In this document: positions 1-13,248 of the stretch, piece after piece
How the letters are laid out: each line of letters begins with the position of its first letter
Position numbering within the stretch: the stretch's first letter is position 1
Assembly (NCBI GenBank): GCA_019914945.1
Contig: CM034111.1
Coordinates: forward strand, 5,022,001-5,086,000
Origin: Typha latifolia
Taxonomy: Eukaryota > Streptophyta > Magnoliopsida > Poales > Typhaceae
Direction: 5' to 3'
DNA: 64,000 bases
Position numbers and translations under genes: made by a program
Notes under the pieces: generated by a model
Database searches by the model: none
Seen by the model: only the letters and a program-made list of their open reading frames with translations
Told to the model about the DNA's origin: nothing

Positions 1-74
1 CAGCATTCTTTGTTCATTTTTGGCAAGCCAATTTTCCCACTATGAACTGTGTTGGCTGACTGATCTCATGGCAG

Positions 75-3000
75 TTTTTTGAGATGCAACGTAATGACGC
101 CATCAGGGCTCTTGATATCTACAGAAGAGCAAATCAACAGGTACTTCTTTAAGAGTTTTCCTTGTATAGGGACATTCTCCTTTCGTTCATATTTTATGCC
201 CTAGATCAGTCTACTTTGCATTATCTGAACCTTTGATTGCTCACTATTGTGATGATTAGTAGATCCAATATGGGCTGATCATTGCTAGATAGTTCAAGCT
301 TTCGGTATTACGATAAATTGATAATTGCTTATAACAATATCAATGAATCTAATTGTTTATTATTGAAGTAAGAGGAAATCTTAATGTGATATAGAGCACA
401 CATTTTTGTATGTTTAGATAAGGGTTTTAAATTTTTAATGAGTGCTTATATGAGCTACATGTCCTGTAAGGGTAGCTGGAATAACGTCTTAGTCTTTTTG
501 TTTGATGGCAAAGACAATAACAATGTGAGGCTAACTTCTGGCAAATGGTAGATGGGCAGAAGATGTATTTAACTATTTATTGCATTGTGGTCATGAGACA
601 CCTTCAATTAGATTCATTTCTTGGAAGACTTGTCTTCAGACTTAGTCATAAAGGACATGGATGATCTGCAACCAATAACTTATGGACACTAACCTTCTCT
701 CTTAGGACCCCGAGAACTGAGAAGTAAGCGACTACTTAAAATGCAACTAGAAGTCCAAACTAGTGTATCTAAAACAGAAAAGGTGAAGACAGATGTATTT
801 GCACTCAGATACCCAGACACTTGCAAGCAACCCCCAAAAATAATATATATACATATGCATATGTGTGTGTGCATATAGTTATAGACTCTTGGAAAAACAA
901 CTCTATTTCAACTTTACATATACTTATGCATGTTCTTTTCTCCCCTTAACTTCTAATTTGCAGGCAGAACGACTTTCAGAGTTCTATGAAGTCTGTAAAA
1001 CCATCCATATTGGGCGTGGAGAAAAGTTCTTAAAAATTGAGCAGGTTTTGGATTCAAGGCTATGCCTTCTTTATTACATTTCTTTCTTTTGATCTTTTAC
1101 CCTTTTCCAAACTACTGATGGCCATCATATGATATAGTTAAAAGTAAAATTTAATTAATTTGCAGCCACCAGCATCATTTCTCACAACTATGGAAGAGTA
1201 TGTTAGAGATGCTCCACGTGCTTCAACCGTTCGTAAAGATCAGGTTTGTAAGTTCTTAGTGGTTTCTTTAACATGATTATGTGCAGCCTGGATCATAATA
1301 TAGTATTTGAATGTGCATACATAGACTTAGTCGCCTATGGTGGAACCACTGTGATTATCTTGCTTTAAAGCCATCAGTTGTTTAGATATTTTACATTTAC
1401 TAGTTAATCACATGTGCTTCATGCACCAGTGGGGTTAGGTGAGGGAAAGTGTCAAGATGAGGATAACAAAAGGGGAGACACTAATTTTCCATCTTCCCCC
1501 TATTGTTTGTTTGCCAAGATGGTTCAGTTATTAGGATCCCCTCTATCACGGCACTGCTGTCCTCTTTTAAGCAAGGGAAGAACCTGCATTATATATTGCA
1601 GTAGACTATCAGTCACATCAAGGTTCCGAAATTCCTTTTGCTGCTTCTGTGGATCTTGACATTTGTTATGTTATGGTTTTGGAGGAGCATTGACTGACTT
1701 ATTCGTTTTCATCTTCTATATTCCTTCCAGTTGTTGTCACCATCAGGTGTAGGCTATTTGCTGACTTAAAGTGAATTTGTTTTTTTTCACTGGGTGTTTG
1801 CTAGAACAACCAATAATGGGCATATTTAAAAAATATAAGTGTCTGTTTAACATCGCATATTGTTGCCAGATACCTCTATTACTTGATTGTTGAATAACTT
1901 GAATTAAGGAGATAAACGTATATGAATTCTTCATCTAAGGCTCTATAGATTAATGATCCCTAAAGGTTCATGTCTTTAGGTCCATACACTGGTCTAATAG
2001 GATCAGAACTTCAATTACTTGTTCAAAAGACTATTCCTTGGACCTGTCTTTGTTGATCTTGGCAAATTATTGACAGGCCTTGTATGAATGGGAATTTCTC
2101 TTTTACCTTTTGGTCAGGGGTTCGGGGTGCATGCTACAATCATGAGGTTAAACTAGCTGTAGAAGATCTATCATATAGATGGACATAAGACTTTGGTAGA
2201 GTGGTTATATGAAAATTGTTTATTGAAGTTTTGCACAGTTATGGAGAGCGGAAGTGAATCTTCAAAGATTAGCAGGAATCTTTTGTTACCTTCTCATTAT
2301 CCATTCAGTGCTTTGAACAGTAGTGGATGTGTCTGCCGGGATGCCACATTGTTATTTTTATTAGATAATCAAGTAACTCAAAAACTTAAGCTATTAGATA
2401 ATAGGCCAAATACTCTTAACACACCTTCTCGCATGCGACTCCCATATACTGCATGTGAATAGATGGAAGATAACGAGTGTGCTGCCCTCCACAATGCTAA
2501 AAAATAGATAGTAGAAAATAGAGATCAAATGAGGCTATATGAAGTTTGAACTACAGACCTCTAGAAAACTAAGTTCTGATTCTGTGTTATATAATTAGTT
2601 GACCCAAAAACTTAAATTGTTAAGAGAAGGACCAAATCATAATAGATAGAGAAGAAATGTGCTTCTTCTCACTATATTAAACTTTTATCAGACTCTAAAT
2701 CCTAACAAATGGTGAGAAGATAGGTAATCTTTGTGTTAAGGGAGTTACTACTCAATGGTGGCAACAAATTACTGACGAACAGTGGCTTTCTAGTTACTGC
2801 AATAAAATTCTTGTTTTGACAATTAGTCATACTGTAAAATTAAAAATCATCTATGATCTTCATTATCCTCCTTTACTTCTAAATTAGAATGTTGACCTTT
2901 ATTCAGGCCATAGAGGCTGCTCCAAAGATACTGGCAATAGAATACAAGAAAACAGCTGAAGCACAAGAAGCAGCTCCACCACCACCACCTCCAACAACAA

Positions 3001-4640
3001 CACCGCCTCCACCTCAACCTCCAGAACCAGTTAAAGAAGAGGCCCCCATAATTGAGGAGCAAGTAGATTTGCTGGTAACTACATATTTTGCGCAAGTTAT
3101 TCCATAGTTTTGAATGACAACAGTTCCTCTTACTAATAGTTTTATTCATGCTTCTTCAGGGATTGAGAGATCCCAGCCCTGATACATCTGAAATAGATAA
3201 TAAAAATGCGTTGGCGCTTGCCATTGTCCCAGTCGGTAAAATCCTTACTGATATCCATCTAGTTTCACTACTCCCAACTAAAAAAATGGCCCAATATTTT
3301 CCTTCCTATTTATTGCAGATAATGTATCTACTACTGCACCTTCTAGCAATTTCAGTGCAGAAAATGGCACTACTGGCTGGGAATTGGCTCTCGTCACTGC
3401 ACCAAGCTCAAATGAAACTGCAGTCACATCACGTAAATTGGTACGATTTAGTGTTTACAAATTTGCACTGACTGGAATGATGATTATGTGAAGGAACCCC
3501 TTCTGGGAAGCTAGTCAGTTCATTAGGCAGGGCTTGCCCAAATAGATGGCCATTTAGGCAGTCGCATAGGGCACTCATTGGGGCATGAAAAATTACTCAA
3601 ACTAATAGCTTATAATTAACATATAAGGTTAATTACACTTAGACCCCCGTGAATTATCATTCATATTTATATGGACCCTTCTCATTTATTTTTACGACAC
3701 TTTGACCCTCTTACTATCTTATAGGTACCGCCCCCCAACAGCTGTCGGTGGAAGAAATTTAAACTTTAAAGACCATTTTAGCCTCAATCTCTCTTTCTTT
3801 CTTTTCTTTTCTTTTCTTTTTAAGTATGTCCTTAAAGTACCTAAATTGATCACATTGTAGCCACATGACATCTATTTAACAGAAAAATCAAACAAATAAC
3901 TAATAGAAGGGATATTTGAGAGATTTAACATAGTTTATGAGGGTCAATGTGTTATGACATTTGAACGTGGGATTTTTGTAAAAATGGGCAATAGTTTATG
4001 GGGTCTAAGTGTAATTATCTCTAATATATAAATTGGAAAGATCGATATTGCAATGTCGATCACATGACCTCAAGATAGTGAAACTTAAACTCCAACCAGT
4101 TCGCTAACTACATATTATGGGATAGTAAGAAAGAATTTATATTGTTGACATTTAAATATTGAGCTGAAATGGGCCCAAATGGGTATTGTCTCAACTTTGT
4201 CTTTAGGGGACTAGTTTACTTGCTTTCATTTCTGAAATTCTTTGAAATCATTGATGCATTCAATTTGATGACAGGCTGGGGGGCTGGACAAGCTTGTACT
4301 AGACAGCTTATATGAGGATGCAGATAGACGAGCAAACCAGACCGCAAGCTACAATCCATGGGAGATGGCACCAGTGGCCGGTCCTTTGATGCAACCTCTG
4401 GTTCAAGACCCATTTTATGCCTCCAATGCAGTGGCGGCACCTCATGCAGTACAGATGGCTGCGATGGCCCAGCAACAACAAGCATTTATGCTGCAACAGC
4501 AGCAAATGATGATGATGGGTCAGCTACCACAGCAAGCCACTGCAAATCCATTTGGAAATCCTTACACAACTGGTAGTGTTCATCCCTATGGCACAGGGAT
4601 GCCTCTTAATTCATCAAATACATATACAAGACTTATTTAG
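75..4640 (+). CDS. Putative clathrin assembly protein, ANTH/CALM (AP180-like) family, 3' part
   Basis: This is the C-terminal 318 residues of an AP180/CALM-type adaptor that binds PIP2 membranes and recruits clathrin at the plasma membrane or TGN. Exons by splice sites and frame: 75-140, 964-1044, 1166-1243, 2907-3074, 3160-3235, 3319-3440, 4275-4640 (stop TAG). The joined frame is open throughout. Exons 1-3 encode the end of the ANTH domain ([20 protein letters not shown], then SEFYEVCK, then [17 protein letters not shown]), which is near-invariant in plant CALM proteins. Exon 4 encodes a proline-rich linker ([13 protein letters not shown]). The last exon has a Gln/Met-rich stretch, a DPF motif (AP2/clathrin type) and an NPF motif (EH-domain type), then ends SSNTYTRLI. 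The order and the NPFGNPY tail resemble the Arabidopsis PICALM3 (At5g35200) class; that orthology is from memory. The membrane-binding N-terminus lies upstream of the window. Confidence 0.9.
1244..2906. other. Intron of the clathrin-assembly gene, no recognised content
   Basis: This 1.66-kb GT-AG intron separates the end of the ANTH domain from the proline-rich linker exon. I see no transposon ends, RNA gene or coherent reading frame. The 823-bp intron 141-963 is likewise featureless apart from a short AT/GT run near 841-872. Confidence 0.6.
3627..4021. mobile_element. MITE, Mutator (MULE)-type, in the last intron of the clathrin-assembly gene
   Basis: The ends are inverted: AATTACACTTAGACCCC near the left end matches the reverse complement of GGGGTCTAAGTGTAATT near the right end. 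The element is flanked by TAACATATAA (3617-3626) and TAATATATAA (4022-4031), a 9-of-10 match as expected of an aged 9-10 bp target duplication. Length is 395 bp with no coding capacity. Long inverted ends plus a 9-bp duplication are typical of MULE-derived MITEs. It lies between exons 6 and 7 and leaves both splice sites intact. Confidence 0.8.
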
Positions 4641-6119
4641 AGACCAAGTGGAAACCATTTTTACTTAGAAATTAGTAGTCAAATTGAAGGATCCATTATA
4701 GTGTGAGCATGAATATATTGGTTAATTCTTAGTCGACGGTTGTATCATATGCCTTGTATGTGCAGGTAAAAAGCATTTCCTAAAAGTGAGGAAACTTTAA
4801 GATTTGATTATTTGCAATCATAAGCTGTAATATTGTGACATTCTTTTTGTGAAATACTAGAGATTTTGGCCTTTCAATGTCTTGAAATTTTGATGCAACT
4901 TGATTGTTGGCTTGGGCGTAACTATGGAAAATGAGTTGATGTCACTCCAATATTCTGCAATAGAGCTGGGTTATCCTAAGCTAACATACCGTTTGTACTC
5001 TTTCACTGCTCTAGTAGAAAAAAATTGTTATAGAAAATTCTGGTCTTTTAATAAACCAGAACCAGTCTATGCAGATATCGTGTAAGTTTATAGCTTTTAA
5101 CGTGGAATTTTTTTAAAATCTCATCATTGAATGTCTATCCTACCACAGTTGAAATTTTATTCATCAGGCTTGGATATTTTAAAAGCTTTAGGGAAATTTA
5201 TAAGAACAAAAATAACCTATATGTACTGCTTTTATTATCGACAACATCTTGCCATATAGATATTAATTATTAAAATGCTTTCAATTTGGTCATTGGCCAC
5301 ATATAACAAATATGATACCCTTACTCATTCACGGGAGCCGGCATGTTTACCAGAGCTATCAAATTAGTCGCACCAAACTACTTCAGAGCAGTTTAAAATT
5401 GCCGACCTATCGGCTTTGATATCAATTGTTAGGGAGACGAGGAGAGTCATAGTTCAAGTGTAACAACATAGTAATTAAAATTAGCCTAGATGTAGACTAA
5501 TAAATCGATGAACTGACAAACCAAGCTAATTCAGTTTTGTTATAAGACCGAAAAAATAATTGATCCATTCAAATCGAACAACTAGGCTGCTCATATTTTT
5601 AGGATTACTTGGTTGTTTTTAATATCTAATTATTCTATTTTTTATTCAAAGAGTAATTTAATACTAAAGTTAAAGTAATTATATCTTTAAAAATTAAAGT
5701 GTAATTAAGATATGATTTTGTATGTGATTTGATGTACTTAAACCTAAAAAGAGGCTAAATAATAGAAGAAATTTAATTATATTGCTTTTTAGCCATGTTT
5801 TTTTAGCTTTTAGAATGAATTAGAACTACGAATAAATATTTAAAATATTTCTAGATAGATAATGATTCGCCCAGGTAACCCACTAGTTGAACATTAACCT
5901 AGTGACCCGATATATAATTGATCAATGTTTGGTCCGGTTCAAACAAATGTATAGCAAGGTTTAAAACAAATCTTAAAATCCAACTCAATGTAAGACATTT
6001 TAGCTGTTCGGTGAGGGATATATATATAAAATCTTTTCACTTTTTTTTTATCTCTTTTTGACGAGGGACTAAATCCTTGTATATGATAATGAGTATTTAC
6101 TTTATGACAGTAAATCATT
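4641..6119. other. 3' flank of the clathrin-assembly gene and AT-rich intergenic DNA
   Basis: The first few hundred bases probably contain the 3' UTR; I cannot fix the poly(A) site. A short open frame at 4900-5085 shows no family resemblance. The remainder (about 5100-6119) is AT-rich and shows no gene or clear repeat ends. Confidence 0.5.
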
Positions 6120-6334
6120 GTTATGACACTACAAAAAATAAGCTTTATTTTATTCTTATTTTAATATTTTCATTGTGAGAACTGAAAAAAATAATTTTGA
6201 GAGAGAAGAGGGTGCACGTGCAACCCCCTCCCCTCTCCCCTCTCCCTCTCCGGCACGCGATGAGGCGGTCGTACAAATCTGGCCGAATCCAAATCTAATT
6301 TAGATTTGGATTTTTACTCTATAAATTAAACCCT

Positions 6335-6395
<61 letters not shown>

Positions 6396-8369
6396 CTTAA
6401 CCTCCAGCCTCCTTTCCCTTTTCTTCTTCTTCTTTTTCTCCTCTTTCGTTTTCTTTTTTCTCACCGTCGGAGTCACGCCGTGGAATTAGCCTGCCGGAGT
6501 GCCACCGGAGCTATTAGAGACCACCACATGACTCCTTGGTAAGCCCTCTCCCACCCCTCAAGTTTAATTTCATTTCAGTTTAATATGTTAAAATAGAAAT
6601 ACCTAATTTGTGAGATTTTAACTTCATCGACGAATCATGCCAACTTGCGGCTTCGGGTCGCTGTCGCTCCACCACTAGAAGCCTCTTGTCGTGGGCTTTC
6701 ACCTTTGGAGCCCTCGTGGCTCTGGTCGCCGTCGACCATGGAGTCGATCATTTTCTGTGGTTTCTCCTCCACCCCGTGAGGACGACAGCATCGCGAGAGC
6801 ATCGAGGGGCTTGAGGTGTGGTCGTTGAACCATCGCCGGCGGTGGTCGCCGATGGACACTCCCTCTCTCTCTCTCTCTATCTTCTCTTCCTTGCGTCGAT
6901 CATGGGGGAGAGATTTGGTTGGGCTCGAGTTATGATTGCGGGTTCGAGTTCAAGTTTGGATTTCGGATCCAAAGACTTGACCTGAATCACTTAAATGGAG
7001 GGTGGGCTGTGGGTTAGCCCGCAGCCCAGTCCATTGCTTTTTTTGGCTAAGCCTTGGCCCAACCCGATTAATTTATTGGTGTGGGCTGTGGGCCAGCAAC
7101 ATCCCAGCCCAATCCATGGGTAATTTAACCCATTTTAGTTTTTTTAGTTTTAAATTTTAGAAATTTTGATATTATTCATTTTAAAAATTTTATTGAATTA
7201 CTAAAGGTGGTGATTTTTAGTACGTGAACTAGAGGTTAGAGATTTCAGTTGTCTTGCTTAGACTCAAGTGAGTGGGTTCACTCACATATTTATTTATATT
7301 ATACTTTATACCTTTGTCAAACCATGTAATTTGTTGTGTGTAAATTTATTTATTTTATTCTTACGTGCAAATTTATTTATTATATTTTCTATGTGCATTT
7401 AATCATTATACTCACTGTATCACCATACCTTATGCAAATTACAAATTTTAGTGAAAAGAAAAAAACTAGTATTGGTATGACTTAGATAACAGTCTCAGTA
7501 TAGGTCGCTTGTAGCTTTCCGTGGTGACTCAAGTCTGTTTGAAAGTCCAGGGGAAAGTTTTATATCAGATCACTGCGGTGACTTTCTTAGGTGACTCTGG
7601 TGAGGTTAAGGAACAATCCCAAGATGAATCAAAATTTTTCTAAGGTGATGCTAACCTCTCTCAACGGTTAATGAAAAAGATAGAGTGTGTTGATCATATA
7701 GTGACACCTCATAATGACCATAACTAGAACAGCTATGAGGAAAAGTCCCGAGCATCATTTCAAAATGAGTTCTAGTTGATGTGGATCCATAAAGTATAGA
7801 CTTATTGAGACAAATGATATTATAAACATTGAAAAGATGTTAATATATTAAAACTAAGCAAGGTTACAAGTTATGACTCTCTACTGTTATCATCGTCATT
7901 ATTTTAAGAGCATGCTTGTTGGAAATTGTCATTTATCTTGTTGAACTTGGATTTTATTTAACACTATAAAATTTAGAATTATGTAGTTTTCGAGTGGATT
8001 CCACTCACTCAGCTATAGTTGTTGATTCATGGATTTCTTTTTTTCTCTCCTTTATTAATTCAGGTAATGCTCAACGTGGCGACTGAGTGAGATGCACCAG
8101 GACCCTACCTCCACTTAGGACCTTCCTATTTACCTTTTAGTTTTTTTGGTCTTATATTTTAGATTAATTGTTAATTAAATTTCGTTTGGAGACATAGTAA
8201 TAATAACATTGCTTTATTTTCATTACAGTTAGTTTAAATTAAATAAAGCAGATCCTCTCCATTTATTTATTCTTGTCATTGTACACTTAGGAAGTATTAG
8301 TAAGGCTTTGTGTATCTCAAGCATATTGAGGTGCATGGACGATCATGATTCCAATTTTGGGTCGTGACA
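6120..8369 (-). repeat. LTR-like repeat R1, copy 1
   Basis: On the minus strand this begins TGTCACGACCC at 8369, a start commonly seen in plant Ty3/gypsy LTRs. It has a long AT-rich part, then a GC-rich part at about 6630-6960. Segments match, inverted, a second copy at 18014-19720: TGTCAC..., CTTGAGATACA, CCTAAGTGGAGGTA, and blocks around gggttagcccg and gcccaa. The first (left) end is approximate. No gag/pol and no primer-binding site were recognised, so this is a solo LTR or non-autonomous element rather than a full retrotransposon. Confidence 0.6.
6337..6393. repeat. (CT)n microsatellite, about 28 units
   Basis: A pure CT run of 57 bases inside R1 copy 1, directly after the sequence ataaattaaaccctaa. 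It is likely highly length-variable and prone to polymerase slippage. Confidence 0.95.
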
Positions 8370-8499
8370 TTCGTCGTATAATAACTATAATAAAGTTTTA
8401 GAAAAAAATAAATTTTAGTTAATTAGGTAAAATTTTCAAACTTATTAGAGAAATATGTGAGTTTCTAATTTATTTGTAAGAATAGATTACCATTTCTAT

Positions 8500-8930
8500 G
8501 CTGTCTAAGGAAACACTATTATCTATTGAGAAAAAAAATTGCTGACGTGCATAGCATGTGCGACCCCTTTCCTCCTCTCGTTCGTTATGCGAGGAATTTC
8601 GACAAAGGATTTCTAATTTCAATCCAAAACGTACATATAAATTAAAACCCTAGCCCTAATTCTTCTCATTATGTTGAGACCATAACGCGACTCATTGGTG
8701 GTGATTTTTCTTAGCATGTAGGCAAGAGATTTTAGTCATTTCACCTAGACTTAGATAAATGGGTTCGCTCACACCATTATTTTGTTTCTTTTTATTAGAT
8801 CACATATTTTTATATGTGCAAGTTAAATATCATATTTCTATGTGCAATTTAAATATTATATTTTCTATGCAAATTATACTTTTGTGAGTAGATTAAATAT
8901 TATATTTTGTGTGCAAAATATATGACTTAG
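8500..8930 (-). repeat. LTR-like repeat R1, copy 2 (truncated)
   Basis: A direct, diverged repeat of part of copy 1. The blocks ggtggtgattttt, gggttc(a/g)ctcaca and atgtgcaa/tttaaatattatattttc occur in the same order as at about 7205-7400. It stops at tatgacttag (8921-8930). In copy 1 the same tatgacttag (about 7478-7487) continues with ataacagtctc, whereas here the R2 repeat begins at once with TGTAACAC. Copy 2 was therefore probably interrupted by R2. Confidence 0.6.
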
Positions 8931-10160
8931 TGTAACACTCTCGCCCAGCAAGGGCATGTGCTCGCCAACTCGACTACATGGCATATGCGGTGCACACGAC
9001 AGGACGGATGAGGTACTCATGCACAGATACACATGTATTCAATATAATCTATCTCAGAGATAAATTATACTATCAGCCAAATAAATTTTTTAATATATGA
9101 ATATCTAAGTCCACAATAATATACACTAGACCGTAATATGATTTGGTAGGACCTGCACAGGCCACAACAAACCATCAAGATATAACTATTATAATATTGT
9201 TTAACATGTACAATGTTTCATATTGTACAAAACATAGTCTAATATAGTGAAATATAAAAATATACAACATTGACATAATTCAATATCTATATAAACTATC
9301 TTCTATATCATATCGCATCTATAGCTCACCTCATCTTTACTCTAAAATATTTTCTCAGGATATCTTAAATCACTATCACGTACCATATATCTGAGGGGAT
9401 TAGAAATGAATTAAATAGAGTCATGAGCTAAATGCTCAGTGAATAGACATTATCCCGAATCAGTGATGTCAAACAGAAAGTGAATCATGTATTGGATAAT
9501 ATAAATCAAAATGGAGCTTCATGTTATGAATAAGTATATGAATGTATCTTCAATAATATATAAATGTATGATCGATATCATGTCATAACTGATCAAGTAT
9601 ATAATTCTTGACAATGTATAAATAAATCCCCATGTTATACAATCATCATAACTCTCTCAAATATGACACATATTATACATGCCGATAATGAACATGCTAT
9701 GATATTAAATGCAACCACATATGATGCATAATGACTACTCAATTATTAGGTATATTAGATGATAATAAATTTATATGTATTTCTAAACATCTCAGTTATC
9801 AATATTGACTATGAATAATATCATCATACTAGACCACCATGCACGGTCAACACCTAGTACCCAATCTCATCATCATGTCTGTAGGCTCAAAGTATACCAT
9901 ACCATTCGCTAAGGGTATCTTAATTATAATTATACCCTGCCATATATTAAAGGCATATTAACATCCATCCGGATCGGGTACCTCCCCGATTGATAGAAAT
10001 CACACGAGGTTAACTCGTCTCATGTATGCCTAGCAAACGACAGGTGTTCGATTGTTTGTGTGCACTAGATTCAACTGATCTCAAACGAACATGGGCCACA
10101 AGATATTGCGTATCACCGACCATAGTTATCACATCAGGCACCCCTAACCCTAGCGCCTAC
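8931..10160 (+). repeat. LTR-like repeat R2, copy A
   Basis: It starts TGTAACACTCTCGCCC. Blocks repeat in the same order in copy B, about 2.8 kb downstream: tcgcatctatagctcacctcatc, atcacgtaccatatatct, gagctaa-(a/g)gct-agtgaatag and cccgaatcagtgatg. A TG start and two direct copies suggest LTRs, but I saw no internal gag/pol, primer-binding site or matching CA end. The right limit is where similarity to copy B fades. Confidence 0.6.
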
Positions 10161-11752
10161 TCGAGTATCCTCATACTTTTTTTCTATCAACTTTCATATT
10201 ATTGAGATTTATGTATTTTTTTATATAGTAGATCACGTGCATACATTTAGTACTATAACAAGTCAATGCATATCACGAATTTAGGTAAAAGATGAGTCAA
10301 AAGAGATATAATGCGATGCACTCTCCAACCATAAATCTAACACATGCATGCACATGCTAGTCTATCACATGCATACTCATGTTAGAGATCATTTTGATAT
10401 AAAATCATAATAATATAGTTATCTCTAATCATCTCTATATATCAACAATATATTCATATCCAAGATTAATCTAATCAAATAAATGAAAAATATGCTCGAT
10501 TAAAATCATCTCTATATAAGATCATATAATCATGTTAGAAGCTAAAACAAAATGCGTATATATATAAGTATAATATATCATAACGGGAGAAAGACATCTA
10601 AATGGTAAGACTACTTACTTTTGATAAGAAGATACAAAACACATATTCCTATGTTCGTCAAGCAAGGTCCATGGGATCTCATATAAGGGGGTTCAAAATC
10701 TAAAAATATTTAAGTAGGATGACGTTAGCTGCTTATTCAATTAAAATCCATTCGTATAACATAAGATAATTTATTAGATTTTATTAAATAACTAATTTAT
10801 GTTATATATATAATTATGATAACATTAATTAGTTGTTACTATAATTTATATTTGTTTATTAAGGACTCTAGTTTCCAAATCATATATTATGCGTATAATA
10901 ATTAAACTCTTTGATATAAAACATAAAAGGCCAAATATATAATAATATAATTAAAATATAGTACATACAATATCTAATTCAATTATTTTGTGATTACTAC
11001 ACTTACTTAATTAATCACAAATTGTACATAAATAATTTTTATCTGATTATATCAAGATAATTATCATAGCTTAGTATTTCATTTTATAGAAAAATAATAT
11101 ATGATAATAAAATTCTAAAATAGTTATATATAATATAAACATGAATATAGGATTATTATCCACATAAAAAGCTATAGATATATTTATATACAAATATTTA
11201 TAGTTATAATAATCATTATTATACTGACTATACTTAGCTAATAATCATATTAGAGGGTATAAATTATCAAAATAATTACTCGCTAAATAAACTAATTTAG
11301 CTTATCTTTAGAAAATAGTTATATATTTAAAAGAGGAGAAAAAAGAAGGAAAAATCCCTTTGCTACGGTGCTAGAAAGAGGAGGAGGATTAATCAAGGAA
11401 GAAGAAGAAGAAGAAGAAGAAAGGAAGAAAGAAAGGAGAAGAGAAGAGGAAGAAGAAAGAAAAGGAGGGGGCGGTGCGGACCTAGGCCGGCGGCTCGGCT
11501 CCGGCGAGCCTGAGCCCAAGGGCAAGAAAGAAAGAGGGAGAGAAAAACGGGGGATGAGAAAGAGAATAGAGGAGAGAAGAGAGAAGGAAGTACATCTCGG
11601 GGTGTTTGAAAGAGAGAGAACGAGAGATTATTTGAGAGAGAATGAAAGAGAGTATGAGAGAGAGAGTCATACACATGTAGAGAGAGGCGATGGGGAGGGA
11701 GGATGGTGGCGGCGAGGCCCACCGCGCCAGCTATCCCGGCTAGGTTGGCCAA
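10161..11752. other. AT-rich spacer and purine-rich GC island between the two R2 copies
   Basis: From 10161 to about 11340 the DNA is very AT-rich with no recognisable frame. About 11370-11745 switches abruptly to GAA/GGA/GAGA-rich, then GC-rich sequence (ggccggcggctcggctccgg). Both strands have long open frames here, but they encode low-complexity Lys/Glu/Arg or Ser/Leu/Phe runs and are not taken as genes. It may be the distal part of an R2 element. Confidence 0.5.
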
Positions 11753-11984
11753 TGTAACACCCCCACTCGGCACGGGCACGTGCACGCCCACACGGTATGC
11801 GTGGCTCACGCGATAGAACGGGCGGGGCCCGTCACGCATAGATACACTTGTGCACATATAATTCATTACCAAATAAATTATACTATTATTCAAAATAAAT
11901 CTGTTAACATATGAATATCCAAGTCCACAATAATATACAATAGAACACAAAATAAATCATGACATCATCAAGTTAAACCTGTTA

Positions 11985-12444
11985 GAGCATCTCCAAGGCA
12001 GGGCATATATATATTTATATATTATATTTTAAATCACTTAATAAGTCATCTTCATATTATTATTTTTTAATAAAAAATATATGGTTAGAAAACTCTCATT
12101 GATATCTTTGTAATAAGACTAATATTCAATAGTTTTAGAAATAATTTTAAATTAGACTAATAATTTTAAAAATAAAAAAATTTAAATAACTTAAATAATT
12201 TAATATTAGACTCATTTTAAAGATCTCAATGAGACCTATCCAATGGTACTATTTTTGTTAAAAAGTAATTAGTAAAATTAATTATATATTCAGTAGTATT
12301 AGAGCAGGGCTCCAAATTTTTGGATGGGGCTCTAAATTTGGAGCTCCACTGTAGCTGGCTCTAAATTTGGAGCCCCATTTGAAGCCCGGTTGGAGCTCCA
12401 CCGGGCTCCAAATTTGGTGTTTTCGAGCTCGGTTAGAGATGCTC
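11985..12444. mobile_element. MITE, PIF/Harbinger (Tourist)-like
   Basis: Left end GAGCATCTCCAA and right end GGTTAGAGATGCTC form inverted repeats (GAGCATCTC in both), with TTA on each side (11982-11984 and 12445-12447). A 3-bp TTA duplication and GAGCATCTCCAA ends are typical of Tourist-type MITEs in plants. The right third has repeated ggctccaaatttgg/ggagctcc palindromic blocks that could fold. It is inserted in R2 copy B and so is younger than that repeat. Confidence 0.8.
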
Positions 12445-13248
12445 TTAACAAATCCATATCTATATCCACAACAACCATAATAGAAAGCTACATAATCTAA
12501 CAAGCCCCATATAGGCTACAACAAAATATTAAAATATAACTTATAACCACTGACACATAAGTATAATATAATCTGACATGTATTATACAAATCATCGTCT
12601 AATACAATGGAGTACAAATATTAAATAATTATACAACTCAATTCCTATATAAACTATCACCTATACCGTCTCGCATCTATAGCTCACCTCATCATCGCTT
12701 TAGATATCTTCCTAGGATATCTCAAGTCGCTATCACGTACCATATATCTAAAGGGGGTTAGAAGAAAAATAAAGAGAGTTATGAGCTAAAGGCTTAGTGA
12801 ATAGATTTTACCCCGAATCAGTGATGCCAAATAAAGAGTAAATTATGTATTAGATAAGATGAATCAAAACGAAGCATGATATCATGTATGAGTATATATA
12901 TATGTATCCTCGATAACATATATATAAATAAAATCAATATTATCTCATGAATGAGCATATTATATCATCAATAAAAAAAAATCTCATGATAAAATTATAA
13001 TATAACATCACCGAATATAACAACATATGATATATAACAATCATAATCCAGTGATACTAGTCACATCAAGGATGATGCATGATGCATGCCAACCATTAGT
13101 TAATCATATATGTCAAAGCTAAATATAATTCACATATCTCTTATTATCATAGTCATCCATCTCAGTTTTGAATATTATCCACCATGTTGGACTACAGTAC
13201 CCGACCCCAAACTCGATACACATCATGCCACAAGCTGAGAGTATACCC

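Noticed and set aside
3148..3471. 107-codon open frame in the clathrin-assembly gene
   Set aside because: Only 3160-3235 and the 3319-3440 part (in a different frame) fit the family. The frame reads through the intron between them, so it is a by-product.
4216..4505. Antisense frames opposite the last exon of the clathrin-assembly gene
   Set aside because: They are mirror frames of a real exon without independent similarity.
6635..6859. 74-codon minus-strand frame in GC-rich DNA
   Set aside because: It lies in R1 copy 1, has no recognised similarity, and the corresponding part of R1 copy 3 does not preserve a convincing equivalent.
11319..11950. Long overlapping open frames on both strands
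   Set aside because: They fall in GAA/GAGA-rich low-complexity DNA and give Lys/Glu/Arg or Ser/Leu/Phe runs; no domain, no start context, and they cross the R2 repeat boundary.
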